NCBI GenBank assembly: GCA_933228675.1 | Contig: OW121741.1 | Span: 133,882,120-133,946,119 of the forward strand | Source of the DNA: Stomorhina lunata | Taxonomy: Eukaryota; Arthropoda; Insecta; Diptera; Rhiniidae | Direction: 5' to 3' | Length of the DNA: 64,000 bases | Part shown: one piece after another, positions 24,476 through 36,575 of the stretch | How positions within the stretch are numbered: position 1 is the stretch's first letter | Layout: the number at the start of each line of letters is the position of its first letter | The notes under the pieces: generated by a model | Seen by the model: the letters and a program-made list of their open reading frames with translations, nothing else | Told to the model about the DNA's origin: nothing | Databases searched by the model: none | Made by a program: the position numbers and the translations under genes

Positions 24476-26050
24476 ACAAAAAATAAATTTTTGAAAAAAT
24501 TCCAAAAAAATAAGAAATTTTTTAAAAATTTCCTATAAAAATAAGAAATTTTTAAAAAATTTCCAATAAAAATAAAAAATTTTTAAAAATTTTCTCTAAA
24601 AATAAAAAATTTTTGAAAAGTTTTTTATGAAATAAAAAAAATCCTGTAAAAATAAGAAATTTTTTTTTTAATTTCCTATAAAAATATGAAATTAAAAAAA
24701 AAAAATCCTATAAAAATATAAAAAAATTTTTGAAAAATTTTCACTAAAAATAAGGAATATTTGAAAAATTTCCGAAAAAAAATAAAAAAAAAATTGGAGA
24801 ATTTTTAATAAAAATAAAATTTTCGAAAAATTTCCTATGAAAATAAGAAGATTTTGAAAAATTTCCTATGAAAATAAGAAATTTTTTAAAAATTTCCTAT
24901 AAAAATAAGATTTTTTTTTTTAAATTTCCTATAAAAATAAGAAATTTTTTTAAAATTTCCTATAAAAATAAGAAATTTTTTAAAAATTTCCTATAAAAAT
25001 AAGAAATTTTTGAAAAATTTCCTACAAAAATTAGAAATTTTTGAAAAATTTCCTATAAAAATTTTTGAAAAATTTTCAATAAAAATGAGAATTTTTTAAA
25101 AATTTGCTATAAAAATAAGAAATTATTGAAAAATTTCAAATAAAAATAAGAAATTTTTGAAAAATTACCTATAAAAAAAGGAAATTTTTAAAAAATTTAA
25201 TATAAAAAAATAAAATTTTTGAAAAATCTCCTATAAAAAAGAAAATTTTTGAAAAATTTTCTATGAAGATAAGAAATTTTTGAAGAATTTCCTATAAAAA
25301 TAAGAAATTTTTGAAAAATTTCCTTTAAAAATAAAAAACTTTTGAAAAAGTTCTTTCAAAAATTCGAAATTTTTGAAAAATTTCCTATAAAAAAATAAAA
25401 TTTTTTAAAAATTTCCTATAAATGAGGAAATTTTGGAAAAATTTTCTATGAAAATAAGAAATTTTTGAAGAATTTTTCTTAAAATAGGCAATTCTTGAAA
25501 AGTTTCCTATAAAAATAAGAAATTTTTGAAAAATTTCCTATAAAAATAAAAAAATGTTGAAAAATTTCCTACAAAAATTAGAAATTTTTGAAAAATTTAT
25601 TATAAAAATTTTTGAAAAATTTTCAATAAAAGTAAGGAACTTTGGAAAATTTTCCTATAAAAATAAGAAATTTTTGTAAAATTTCCAATAAAAATAAGAA
25701 ATTTTTGAAAACTTTCCTAGGAAAATAAAAAAATTTTGAAAATTTTCCTATCAAAATATGAAATTTTTGAAAAGTTTCCTATAAAAATAAAAAAGTTTGA
25801 AAATGTTTCTATAAGAAAGAAATTTTTGAAAAATTTCCTATAAAAATAATAAATTTGTGAAAAATTTCCTATGAAAATAAGAAATTTTTTAAAAATAAGA
25901 AATTTTTGAAAAAATAAGAAATTTTTGAAAAATTTTCTCCGAAAATGTTTGAAAATTTTCCTATAAAAATAAGAAAATTTTGAAAAATTTCCTGTAAAAA
26001 TAAGAAGTTTTAGAAAAGGTTTCTATAAAGGTAAGAAATTTTTTAAAAAA
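24475..26050 (-). repeat. Degenerate P1 array, reverse orientation
   Basis: 31-bp-type units GAAATTTTTGAAAAATTTCC plus TATAAAAATAA with many substitutions and indels and no homogeneous core. The central base is G, so this array is the reverse complement of the arrays at the window start and at 20.5-23.2 kb. Confidence 0.92.
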
Positions 26051-27400
26051 TTTTGTGTCACCCAATTTTTAGTTATTTTGACTTGCCTAAAGTAATACGT
26101 CTCGTATGAGTAATATTTAACTTATGTAAATATAATTTCATAAATTATACGTCCTGATGTACTTCAAGTAAAATACATACACTGAAATTAAAAATTTATA
26201 AAACGTTGAAAAAATGATCAAGTAGCTGATATATATATTCATATTTTTGTTTAAAACTCTATTGTTTCTTTCAACACTGTCAGTCTTTTGCTTTTAAAAT
26301 ATTTAAGTTGCATTTCTGTTTATAAGTGTGTATGTCAATGTGTGTGTGAGTGTGTAAATATCAACACATTTATTTATATATTTTTGTATATAAATTTGCG
26401 ATTTTATGTTTTGTGTGCGAAACAGTAAAAATAAAAAACAAAAAATTCCAACTTAACATAAACATATTTACTAGTGGGTTAATTGAACATTATGCGGTTT
26501 TAAATTGCAAACATTATGGTTTTGCTAGTAAGTTAACAATTTTATATTTAAGTTCAATACTTTGGAAGCAGAATCGAAATTCATTTTTGGTTTCTTTAAA
26601 TTTTTTGTAAACATAATATATTAACAAGAATTTATATATATCTTATAGAAAGCCTCATTGTAATTTTCGAAAACAACAAAATATTGTTTACATTTTAGGT
26701 TATACGTACATATATGATTATTATTAAAACACTTAAAGCCTCATAAACTTTCATTTATCATTTTTAAAATACAGGAAAACTTTTGTCGATATAAATTCTT
26801 TAGAAATTTCCTCAAAAATTATTTCCAAACTACTTTAATATAATTTCCTTTTTATGGTTTTTGTAACTTCTCACTTGCACCACGCACTTTTCACAAATTT
26901 TTTCAACTTTTCTCAACTCATTTCGACAAACATTTTTAAACACGCACTCACACTCACTCTCATACATTAACACTCACTTACTTACTTCCACAGTTAGAAT
27001 TGATTTTTCTTGTATGAATTTCTCTTGTTGTTGTTATTATTTTTGTTACTTACTTAAATACACATTCACATACATACGAACACAAATATACTTATCAAAA
27101 AATATATAGATGTTTTTATTTTTTTGGCCAAGTTGGTTTGCTCGGTTTAAAAAGCTTTTTACTCTGGTAACGTTAAAAAAAGAAAAAAATGTGGAAGTCT
27201 TTTTTCGTGCATCACACAAAGTGCATTTAAATGCGCTTTGCTCTTCTTGCTTGCAACTGCCACACACTTTTAATAGCAGCCATGACATAAGTCCAATGCA
27301 CTGTGGGGTAACAACTCGAAATGCGTTTTAGAAAATTATCATAGATTTTTAGGCAAAAATTTCTCAAATCATGGGTGTACACCATTTATCTGTAGCAAAA
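26051..27400. other. Unique island, no supported gene
   Basis: AT-rich single-copy-looking DNA with a GT-rich stretch near 26,325-26,355 and CACTCA-type repeats near 26,940-26,980. Overlapping short frames on both strands near 27,046-27,331 do not resemble a known family. Confidence 0.55.
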
Positions 27401-29933
27401 CTTGTCTATAAAAAAAGTATTTTTAAAAATTTCCTATGCAAATAAGAAATTCTTAAAAAAATTCCTATAAAAATAAGATATTTTCGAAAAATTTCCCATA
27501 AAAATAAGAATTTTTAAAAAATTTTCTATAAAAATAAGAAATTTTAAAAAATTATAATTATAGAAAAATCTCTTATAAAAATAAGAAATTTTTGAAAAAT
27601 TTCAGAAGCTTTTGAAAAATTTCCTTTAAAAATAAGAAATTCTTGAAATTTTTTCTATAAAAATATGCAGTTTTGGAAAATTTTCATTAAAAAAATTCAA
27701 AAATTTTTTTTCAAAAATAAGAAATTTTTGAAAAATTTCCTATAAAAATATGAAATTTTTGAAAAAAATTCCTCTAAAAATAAGAAGTTTTTAAAAAAAT
27801 TTACATAAAAACAAGAAAATTTTGAAAATATTCCTATAAAAATAAGAAAATTTTGAAAAAATTCCTATAAAAATAAGAAATTTTTAAAAAATTTTCTATA
27901 ATAAAATTTTGAAAAAATTCCTATAAAAATAAGAAATTTTTAAAAAAAATTTCATATAAAAACAAGAAAAAAAAAAAATAAGAAAATTTTAAGTAATTTC
28001 CTATAAGGAAATTTTGAAAAATTTCCTATCAAAATAAGAAAATTTTTTAAAAATTTCCTATAAAAATAATCGTTTTTGAAAAATTTCTTAAAAAAATAAG
28101 AAATTTTTGAAAAATTTTCTTATAAAAATACGAAATTTTTGAAAAATTTCCTATGAAAATAAGAAATTTTTGAAAAATTTCTTATCAAAATAAAAAATTT
28201 TTGAAAAATTTCTTATAAAAATAAGAAATTTTTTAAAAATTTCATATAAAAATAAGAAATTTTTTAAAAATTTCTTACAGAATAAGAAATTTTTAAAAAA
28301 TTTCCTATCAAAATAACAAATTTTTGAAAAATTTCCTATAAAAATAAGAAATTTTTGAAAAATTTCCTATAAAAATAAGAAATTGTTTAAAAATTTCCTA
28401 TAAAAATAAGAAATTGTTTAAAAATTTCCTATAAAAATATGAAAGTTTTCAAAATTTTCCCACTAAAATAAGAAATTTTTGAACAATTTCCCTTAAAGAT
28501 AAGTAATTTTAGAAAAATTTCTTATAAATATGAGAAATGTTTGAAAAATTTCCTACAAAAATAAAAAATTTTTGAAAAATTTCCTATAAAAATAAGAAAT
28601 TTTTGAAAAATTTCCTATAAAAATAAGAAATTTTTGAAAAATTTCCTATAAAAATAAGAAATTTTTGAAAAATTTCCTATAAAAATAAGAAATTTTTGAA
28701 AAATTTCCTATAAAAATAAGAAATTTTTGAAAAATTTCCTATAAAAATAAGAAATTTTTGAAAAATTTCCTATAAAAATAAGAAATTTTTGAAAAATTTC
28801 CTATAAAAATAAGAAATTTTTGAAAAATTTCCTATAAAAATAAGAAATTTTTCAAAAATTTCCTATAAAAATAAGAAATTTTTCAAAAATTTCCTATAAA
28901 AATAAGAAATTTTTAAAAAATTTCCTATAAAAATAAGAAATTTTTGAAAAATTTCCTATAAAAATAAGAAATTTTTGAAAAATTTCCTATAAAAATAAGA
29001 AATTTTTGAAAAATTTCCTATAAAAATAAGAAATTTTTGAAAAATTTCCTATAAAAATAAGAAATTTTTGAAAAATTTCCTATAAAAATAAGAAATTTTT
29101 GAAAAATTTCCTATAAAAATAAGAAATTTTTGAAAAATTTCCTATAAAAATAAGAAATTTTTGAAAAATTTCCTATAAAAATAAGAAATTTTTGAAAAAT
29201 TTCCTATAAAAATAAGAAATTTTTCAAAAATTTCCTATAGAAATAAAAATTTCCTATAAAAATAACAACATTTTTAAAAATTTTTTATAAAAATAAGAAA
29301 TTAAAAAAAAATCCTATAAAATAAGAAATTTTTTTAAAATTTCTTATAAAATTAGAAATTTTTCAAAAATTTCCTATCAAAATAAGAAATTTTGCAAAAA
29401 TTTCCTATAAAAATAAGAAATTTTTCAAAAATGTCCTATTAAAATAAAAATTTTTTCAAAAATTTCCTATAAAAATAAAAAAATTTTCAAAAATTTCCTA
29501 TAAAAATAAGACATTTTTTTAAAAATTTCTTATAAAAATAACAAAATTTTTAAAAACTTTTTATAAAAATAAGAAATTTAAAAAAAAAATCCTATAAAAA
29601 AAATAAATTTTTCAAAAATTTCTTATAAAAATAAGATATTTTTCAAAAATTTCCCATAAAAATAAGAAATTTTTCAAAAATGTCCTATAAAAATAAAAAA
29701 TATTTCAAAAATTTTCTTATATAAATAAGAAATTTTTTACAAATTTCCTATAAAAATAAGAAATTTTTTTAAAAATTCCTATAAAAATAAGAAATTTTTT
29801 AAAAATTTCCTAAAAAATATAAGAAATTTTTGAAGAAAAATCCTATAAAAACAAGAAATTTTGAAAATTTTCCTTAAAAAATAAGAAATATTTGAAAGAA
29901 TTAATACAAAAATGATAAATTTTTGAAAAATTG
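27400..29933 (-). repeat. P1 array, reverse orientation, with a very homogeneous core
   Basis: Degenerate units to about 28,550, then about twenty nearly identical 31-bp monomers to about 29,230 (GAAATTTTTG-AAAAATTTCC-TATAAAAATAA), then decaying units. Within the core, two short runs switch the central base from G to C (about 28,850-28,890 and near 29,225). The array is interrupted by the insertion starting at 29,934 and resumes after it. Confidence 0.95.
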
Positions 29934-30181
29934 CCCAGTAAAACTTTTCATTACCAAATAATGAGTTAAACAGTTAAACTATTGAACACGAACTACTTAC
30001 TCATTCGCTGTTTAAGTCATTACATTAACATGGGGATGTCATTGGAGGCAAGTACTTACCAATTGCAGAAAAGTAATGACTTGGGTAAGCAATTTGAAAG
30101 CAACAACAACAACAGCAACAACTTTTTTGTTGTTGTTTTATTAAAAAGATATATTTTTAAACGAAATACAAAATTTTTTTT

Positions 30182-30253
30182 ATGATCCCATGGGGGCTCG
30201 AACCCAGACCCTCCGACTGCTAGGCAGAGACTCTTCCACTGAGCTACTTCATA
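30182..30253 (-). pseudogene. tRNA-like sequence (degenerate, apparent anticodon AGC)
   Basis: On the minus strand an A-box-like TAGCTCAGTGG (30,236-30,246) is followed 31 nt later by a B-box GGTTCGAGC (30,196-30,204), normal tRNA spacing. Between them an anticodon-like arm with loop CTAGCAG reads AGC (alanine) at 30,219-30,221; four of its five stem pairs form, one of them G-U. The outer part of the T stem does not pair and the expected acceptor strands are not complementary, so a functional tRNA is unlikely. It lies inside the inverted-repeat element and may have been captured by it or derive from a SINE. Confidence 0.65.
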
Positions 30254-31077
30254 TGTTGAAATCTTAGCAGCTTATAATAATTATAAACAATTTTTAGTTT
30301 TAGATCCAAAATCATGTGAAAATAACTTTGTTTTTCCCTGCTTTTTTTTGCTTTGTTGTAATTTTTGGAAAAATATTTTTATACGATTTTTTGTAATTAT
30401 TTTAAAACTTTTTTAAAATTATTTTAAAACTTAAACAATTTAAATCTTCTTTTTTGTATAAGTTTTTACATAAGATTGACTCTTACTTACTTAAATGTTA
30501 CAACCTGTTAAGGTCAAAGTCCGAGCATATTTTAGAATTCCATGGATTTCGATCTTGTGCGAATATTCTCCAATTTTATAGGCCAAGCTTTAACAAATGT
30601 TCCTCTACTTGGTCTTTCTATCGAAGTTTCGGACATCCGCCTCTAACATTAGGTAGTGGGACATTGCAATTCTAATTGTATCCTCTTCATTGTATTTTTT
30701 TTTTTTAAGAGAGGGTTACTAGCCCGTAATCCTAACCCATTTTTATCGATCTTATGGGAGAACTCTCGTTAACTCACAATATTAATGGGTGTTAAACTAT
30801 CTCCTCGGGTGATACCATGAGGAGGTGTGTGTCCACAGTTAAGATGAAGGATGACCCAGATAAGTTGGGCTTACCAAGTTAAGACCAATTAGAATCATGT
30901 TTGGTATTCAACATCCCCTACCTAATCAAAATTGACTCATGATGGTATTTTTTCATTAACGTGAGTTAGTTTTCCAATTTTTTTTACAGAAGATAATATT
31001 TAAGTTCTTAAAATTCAAAAATCATTTAAAAAAAACTCTTTTAATAAAAAAAAAAAACTAAAAAAAAATTGTTGTCC

Positions 31078-31102
31078 TTGGTGGGATTTGAACCGGGGCC
31101 AT
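31078..31102 (-). other. Second tRNA B-box-like motif
   Basis: Minus-strand GGTTCAAATCC (31,084-31,094) matches the pol III B-box consensus and sits in a GC-rich patch of an otherwise AT-rich interval. No convincing A box or cloverleaf was found upstream, so this is at most a fragment. Confidence 0.35.
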
Positions 31103-31236
31103 TCAGTTTAAATTACCATCTTAATTACAAATAAGTACTTCTGTAATAACTTATTATTTATTCGGATGGTATGTTGTAGTCGTTACAAGGTAACCAGTTA
31201 TCAGAGTACTTGCCATTACCAAAGTTTTGCTGGGTG

Positions 31237-31850
31237 CCTATCAAAATAAGAAACTTTTGAAAAGTTTCCTATAAAAATAAAATTTTTGAAACATTTCCTA
31301 TAAAACTAAGAAATTTGTTAAAAATTTCACTTAAAAAACAAGAAAGTTTTGAAAAATTTGCTATAAAAATAAGAAATCTTTGTAAAGTTTCCTATAAATA
31401 TAAGAAATTTTTTGTAAATATTCTATAAAAATGAGAAATTTTTGAAAAAATTTCCTTCCAAAATAAGAAACTGTTTAAAAATTTTCTATAAAAATTAAAA
31501 ATTTTTGAAAAATTTCATATAAAAATATGAAATTTTTGAAAAATTTTCCATAAATATAAAAAATTTAAAAAAAAAATCGTACTAAAATATAAAATTTTTT
31601 TAAAATTTTCTATAAAAATAAGAAAATCTTGAAAAACTTCCCATAAATATAAGATTTTTTTAAAAAACTACAAAAATAAAAAATTTTTAAAAAGTTTCCT
31701 ATGAAATAAGAAATTTCTGAAAATATCATATAAAAATAAGAGATTTTGAAAAATTTCATATAAAAATAGGAAATTTTTTAAAAATTTCCTATAAAATTTA
31801 TAAATTAAATTATTTTTTTTTTTAATTTCCAACAGAAATAAAAAATTTAG
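31237..31850 (-). repeat. Continuation of the P1 array after the inserted element
   Basis: Degenerate reverse-orientation 31-bp-type units, continuous in orientation with 27,400-29,933. The array ends near the AGAAGTTGGC sequence at about 31,850. Confidence 0.88.
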
Positions 31851-33085
31851 AAGTTGGCAAAAGAACATCAGAGGCTTCTGTGCAATTGCTGCTGCTGCAT
31901 TAATTTTTTGCTGTAAGAAAACTCCTCTCATCCAAAAGAGTTGAATGTGAGAAATGATTTTAAAATGAAAATGGTTTTTGAAATAAATATGTTTGGTTTT
32001 TTCTATATTTGTGTGTGATATTTCTCAGCATGTATTTGTTATATCATATGTGTTTGTATGTTTATAAGTAAAAGCGCTTAAAGTTTCCTCTTCTCAAAAT
32101 AATACAAGCATGTGCGTACATACATATGTAACGTTTGAATCTGTGAATAAATAGCGTGTAGAAAGCACCAAAGGAATAACAACAAAAAAAGGAAGAATGG
32201 TACAAAAAGTCGTAACATTTTGTTACGAATTTAACATTACAATAAAAAATGTGAAAAAGCGGATTTTGTATCAACGTCTTTTTTACGTTTATTTTATAGT
32301 TTTTATTTATTATATTTGTTTGTATGTTTGTATGTAATATGTTGATATTGTTGTTGTTGTTGTACTATTTTTCTTATATATTTACTCCTCGTATATTGTG
32401 TAATGAAATGTTTATAGTAAGTATTTACTACAAAATAAGTAAAAGCATAAAAGCATACTTTATCGTTCTTGTATTGTACCTAAGTATGACTATATGATTT
32501 TTCTTATTTCTTTTTTTTTTTTCTTCGCCATTTATATTTTCCGAATTACTGTATTACATTTTATAACCAGTTTTTCTAGTTTTTCTTTTCATTTCTTTTA
32601 TTATATTTTGTATTTTATTTAAGACGAAATTGAAATACCAACTGGAAAATGTAATGTTCTTTGTACTTGTACCCGGATTTGATATGCGAATGTGTTTGTG
32701 TGTAAATACACGCTGCAGGACATCAAATTTAAAAGTTTACTGATAATGACTAAACATGGAGTGTTTGGCAATTGTTTTGTGAGGTTTTCATTTCGAAACT
32801 AAATAACCAACAACTTCATATAAATTTGGGAATTTAAGGGAAATTATGGAAAGATTTCATGAAGATTTAGAAAAATCACCAGTTTTCTAAGAATCCTTGA
32901 GGATATTTAAAGTGCAGTATTAATTCATAAAATAATCAAGAGCGAAACAATTCAAACTTATGCAAATGTTGTTGTTCGCATCCGACATAGACGAAGATAT
33001 AGAAAAAGAAATAGGCTAAGATGTAGACTAAGGCATAGAATAAGACATGAACTAAGACATAGACTATTAAATAGAATAGACACTT
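31851..33085. other. Unique island, no supported gene
   Basis: AT-rich DNA with a TTG run near 32,348. Short frames on the minus strand do not resemble known proteins. The last 100 bases are a decayed 12-bp satellite, listed separately. Confidence 0.55.
32985..33085 (-). repeat. Decayed relic of the 12-bp satellite, reverse orientation
   Basis: About eight degenerate units of the AGACATAGACTA type, such as AGATGTAGACTA, AGGCATAGAATA and AGACATAGACTA. It sits directly against a P1 array. Confidence 0.8.
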
Positions 33086-33360
33086 CCAATAAAAATAAGA
33101 ATTTTAAGAAAAATTTCCTATAAAAATAAGAATTATTTGGAAAAATCCTATATTTCATTTTTATATTTTTGAAAATTTTCCTATAAAACTAGCAAATTTT
33201 TTGAAAAACTTCCTAAAAAAAAAGAAATTTTTAAAAAATTTTCTATACAAAAAAAAATTTGAAAAATTAACTATAAAGTAAGAAATTTTTTAAAAAATTC
33301 CTACAAAAACTGGAAATTTTTAAAAAATTTCCTACAAAAATTGGAAATTTCCTATAAAAT
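33085..33360 (-). repeat. Degenerate P1 repeat
   Basis: Eroded reverse-orientation units leading into the duplicated block that starts at 33,361. Confidence 0.85.
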
Positions 33361-34140
33361 TAAGAAATTTTTGAAAAATTTCCTTTAAGAATAGTAAATT
33401 TTTTAAAAATTTTTCTATAATATAGGAAATTATTGAAATTTTTTTTTAAAAAATAGGAAATTTTTGAAAAATTTTTTTAAAAATAGGAAATTTTTGATAA
33501 ATTTCCTATAAAAATAATAAATTTTTGACAAATTTCCTATAAAATAAGAAATTTTTGACAAATTTCCTAAAAAAATAGGAAATTTTTGACATATTTCATA
33601 TAAAAATAGCAAATTTTTGAAAAATTTTCTTTACAAATAGGAAATTTTTGAAAATTTTCCTGTAAAAATAAAAAATTTTTAAAAACTTCCTATCAAAAAA
33701 AAAAAAAAATTGTTTAAAATTTCCTATGAAAATATGAAATTTCCTATAAACATATTTTTGAAAAATTTCCTATAAAAATAGGAATTTTTTAAAAAATTCC
33801 CTATAAAAATAGGAAATTTAAAAAAAATGTTCCTATAAAAAAAATGTTCCCGAAATATAGAAAATTTTTGAAAAATGTTCCCTAAAAATCGGAAATTTTT
33901 AAAAAATTTCCTATAAAAGTAATATTTTTGAAAAACTTCCTCTAAAAATAAGAAATTTTTAAAATATTTTCAAAAACTCATTAAAAAGAAAATTTTCAAA
34001 AATTTTCTATAAAAAAAAAATATTTTTGAAAAATTTCCTATAAATAAAATAAGAAATTTTTGAAAAATTTCCTGCAAAATAATAAATTTTTTAAAAATTT
34101 TGTATAAAAATAAGAAATTTTTAAAAAGTTTCCTATAAAA
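33361..34140 (-). repeat. Duplicated P1 block, copy 1
   Basis: About 780 bp of degenerate P1 sequence that recurs exactly 1,260 bp downstream with few differences. Shared irregular markers include CCTTTAAGAATAG, a 14-A run near 33,700 and CCCGAAATATAG. The repeat is otherwise decayed, so the close match means recent duplication. Confidence 0.92.
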
Positions 34141-34620
34141 ATTTTTTCCGATAAAAATAAGAAATTTTTGAAAAATTTCCTATAAAATGAAGAAATGATT
34201 GACAAATTTCCTATAAAAATAGGAAATTTTTGAAAAATTTCGTATAAAAATAGGAAATTTTTGAAAAATTTCGTATAAAAATAGGAAATTTTTGAAAAAT
34301 TTCCTATAAAAAGAGGAAATTTTTGAAGAATTTCCTATAAAAATAGGAAATTTTTGAAAAATTTCCTATGAAAATAGGAAATTTTTGAAAAATTTCCTGT
34401 GAAAATAGGAAATTTTTGAAAAATTTCCTATAAAAATAGGAAATTTTTGAAAAATTTCCTATAAAAATAGGAAATTTTTGAAAAATTTCCTATAAAAATA
34501 GGAAATTTTTGAAAAATTTCCTATAAAAATAGGAAATTTTTGAAAAATTTCCTATAAAAATAGGAAATTTTTGAAAAATTTCCTATAAAAATAGGAATTT
34601 TTAAAAATTTCCTATAAAAA
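34141..34620 (-). repeat. Homogeneous 31-bp P1 array between the two block copies
   Basis: About a dozen nearly identical monomers (AGGAAATTTTTG-AAAAATTTCC-TATAAAAAT). They have perfect central-G palindromes, in contrast to the eroded blocks on both sides. Confidence 0.93.
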
Positions 34621-35400
34621 TAAGAAATTTTTGAAAAATTTCCTTTAAGAATAGTAAATTTTTTAAAAATTTTTCTATTATATAGGAAATTATTGAAATT
34701 TTTTTTTAAAAAATAGGAAATTTTTGAAAAATTTTTTTAAAAATAGGAAATTTTTGATAAATTTCCTATAAAAATAAGAAATTTTTGACAAATTTCCTAT
34801 AAAATAAGAAATTTTTGACAAATTTCCTAAAAAAATAGGAAATTTTTGATATATTTCATATAAAAATAGCAAATTTTTGAAAAATTTTCTATACAAATAG
34901 GAAATTTTTGAAAATCTTCCTGTAAAAATAAAAAATTTTTAAAAACTTCCTATCAAAAAAAAAAAAAAATTGTTTAAAATTTCCTATGAAAATATGAAAT
35001 TTCCTATAAACATATTTTTGAAAAATTTCCTATAAAAATAGGAATTTTTTAAAAAATTCCCTATAAAAATAGGAAATTTAAAAAAAATGTTCCTATAAAA
35101 AAAATGTTCCCGAAATATAGAAAATTTTTGAAAAATGTTCCCTAAAAATCGGAAATTTTTAAAAAATTTCCTATAAAAGTAATATTTTTGAAAAACTTCC
35201 TCTAAAAATAAGAAATTTTTAAAATATTTTCAAAAACTCATTAAAAAGAAAATTTTCAAAAATTTTCTATAAAAAAAAAATATTTTTGAAAAATTTCCTA
35301 TAAAAAAAATAAGAAATTTTTGAAAAATTTCCTGCAAAATAATAAATTTTTTAAAAATTTTGTATAAAAATAAGAAATTTTTGAAAAATTTCCTATAAAA
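34621..35400 (-). repeat. Duplicated P1 block, copy 2
   Basis: Matches 33,361-34,140 at a constant offset of 1,260 bp with no net indel. Differences are single bases, for example ATAATAAA versus ATAAGAAA and a few changes near 34,850-34,915. The match ends near 35,400. Confidence 0.92.
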
Positions 35401-36575
35401 ATAAGAAATTTTCCTATAAAAATAAGAAATTTTCCTATAAAAATCAGAAATTTTCCTATAAAAATAAGAAATTTTCCTATAAAAATAGGAAATTTTCCTA
35501 TAAAAATAAGAAATTTTTGAAAAATTTCCTATAGAAATAAGAAATTTTTGAAAAATTTCTTATAAAAAAAAAGAATTTTTTGAAAAATTTCCTATAAAAG
35601 TAGGAATTTTTTTTAAATTTCCAATAAAAATAAGAAATTTTTGAATAATTTCCCATAAAAATGGGAAATTTTTCAAAAATTTTGCTATAAAAAAAGAAAA
35701 TTTTTCAAAAATTTGCTAAAAAAAACAAGGAAATTTTTGAAAAATATATTATAAAAATCGGAAAATTTTCAAAAATTTCCTATAAAAATAGGAAGTTTTT
35801 CATAGATTTCCTATAAAAATAAGAAATTTTTTAAAAATTTTCTATAAAAATAGTTTAAAAAAAAATCCTGTAAAATTTTTATATTTAAAATAGGAAATTT
35901 TAGAAAAGTTTCCTATAAAAGTATGAAATTTTTGAACAATTTCTTATAAAAATTGGAAAATTTTTGATTTCTTACAAAAATAGGAATTTTTTTAAAATTT
36001 TCCTATAAAATTAGGAAAATTTTGAAAAATTTCTTAAAATAAAATAAGAAATGTAAAAAAAAAGAATTTTTTGAAAAAATTACTTTAAAAATAATAAATT
36101 TTTGAAAAACTTCTTATAAAAATAAAAAACTTTTGAAAATTTTCCTATATATAGGAAATTTTTTATAGGAAATTTTTAAAAAATTTCCCATTGAAATAAG
36201 AATCCCATTCCCATTAAAATAAGAAATCCTATAAAAATAAGAAATTTTTGAAAAATTTCCTATAAAAATAAGAAATTTTTGAAAATTTTCTATAAAAATA
36301 AGAAGTTTTTGAATAAATTCCTATAAAAATAAGAAATTTTTTAAAAATTTCCTATAAAAGTAATAAATTTTTTAAAAATTTCCTATAAAAGTAAGAAATT
36401 TTTGAAAATTTTCTATAAAAATTAGAAGTTTTTAAAAATTTCCTAGAAAAATAAGAAAATTTTGAAAAGTTTTCTATCAAAATAAAAAATTTTTGAAAAT
36501 TTTCTATAAAAATTGGAAGTTTTTGAAAAATTCCCTATATAAATAAGAAATTTTTGAAAAATTTCCTTTAAGCTA
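35401..36575 (-). repeat. Degenerate P1 repeat
   Basis: Begins with a short run of shortened units (TAAGAAATTTTCCTATAAAAA, about 35,400-35,510) that lack half of the palindrome. It then continues as eroded 31-bp-type units to about 36,575. Confidence 0.88.

Larger units (their letters stand above)
29934..31234. mobile_element. Candidate non-autonomous DNA transposon with terminal inverted repeats
   Basis: The ends are CCCAGTAAAACTTT (29,934-29,947) and the inverse of CCCAGCAAAACTTT (31,221-31,234), a 14-bp terminal inverted repeat with one mismatch. TG flanks both ends (29,932-29,933 and 31,235-31,236), and removing the element plus one TG rejoins a normal P1 unit. Subterminal motifs repeat in inverted form: GGCAAGTACT at 30,047-30,056 and its complement at 31,205-31,214; AAGTCATTAC at 30,014-30,023 and GTAATGACTT at 30,073-30,082. 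The interior is single-copy-like, has CAACAA/TTGTTG arms near 30,099-30,138 and includes tRNA-like sequence, but no transposase frame. The superfamily is not identified. A 2-bp target duplication is weak alone; the inverted ends and clean insertion in an array are the main support. Confidence 0.7.

Noticed and set aside
30182..30253. A functional tRNA-Ala gene
   Set aside because: The A box, B box and anticodon loop look right, but the acceptor stem does not pair and the T stem is incomplete; kept only as a tRNA-like pseudogene.
30454..30675. 73-codon frame inside the inverted-repeat element as a transposase remnant
   Set aside because: It starts at TTG, has no DDE/DDD-type or zinc-finger motif and is too short to judge.
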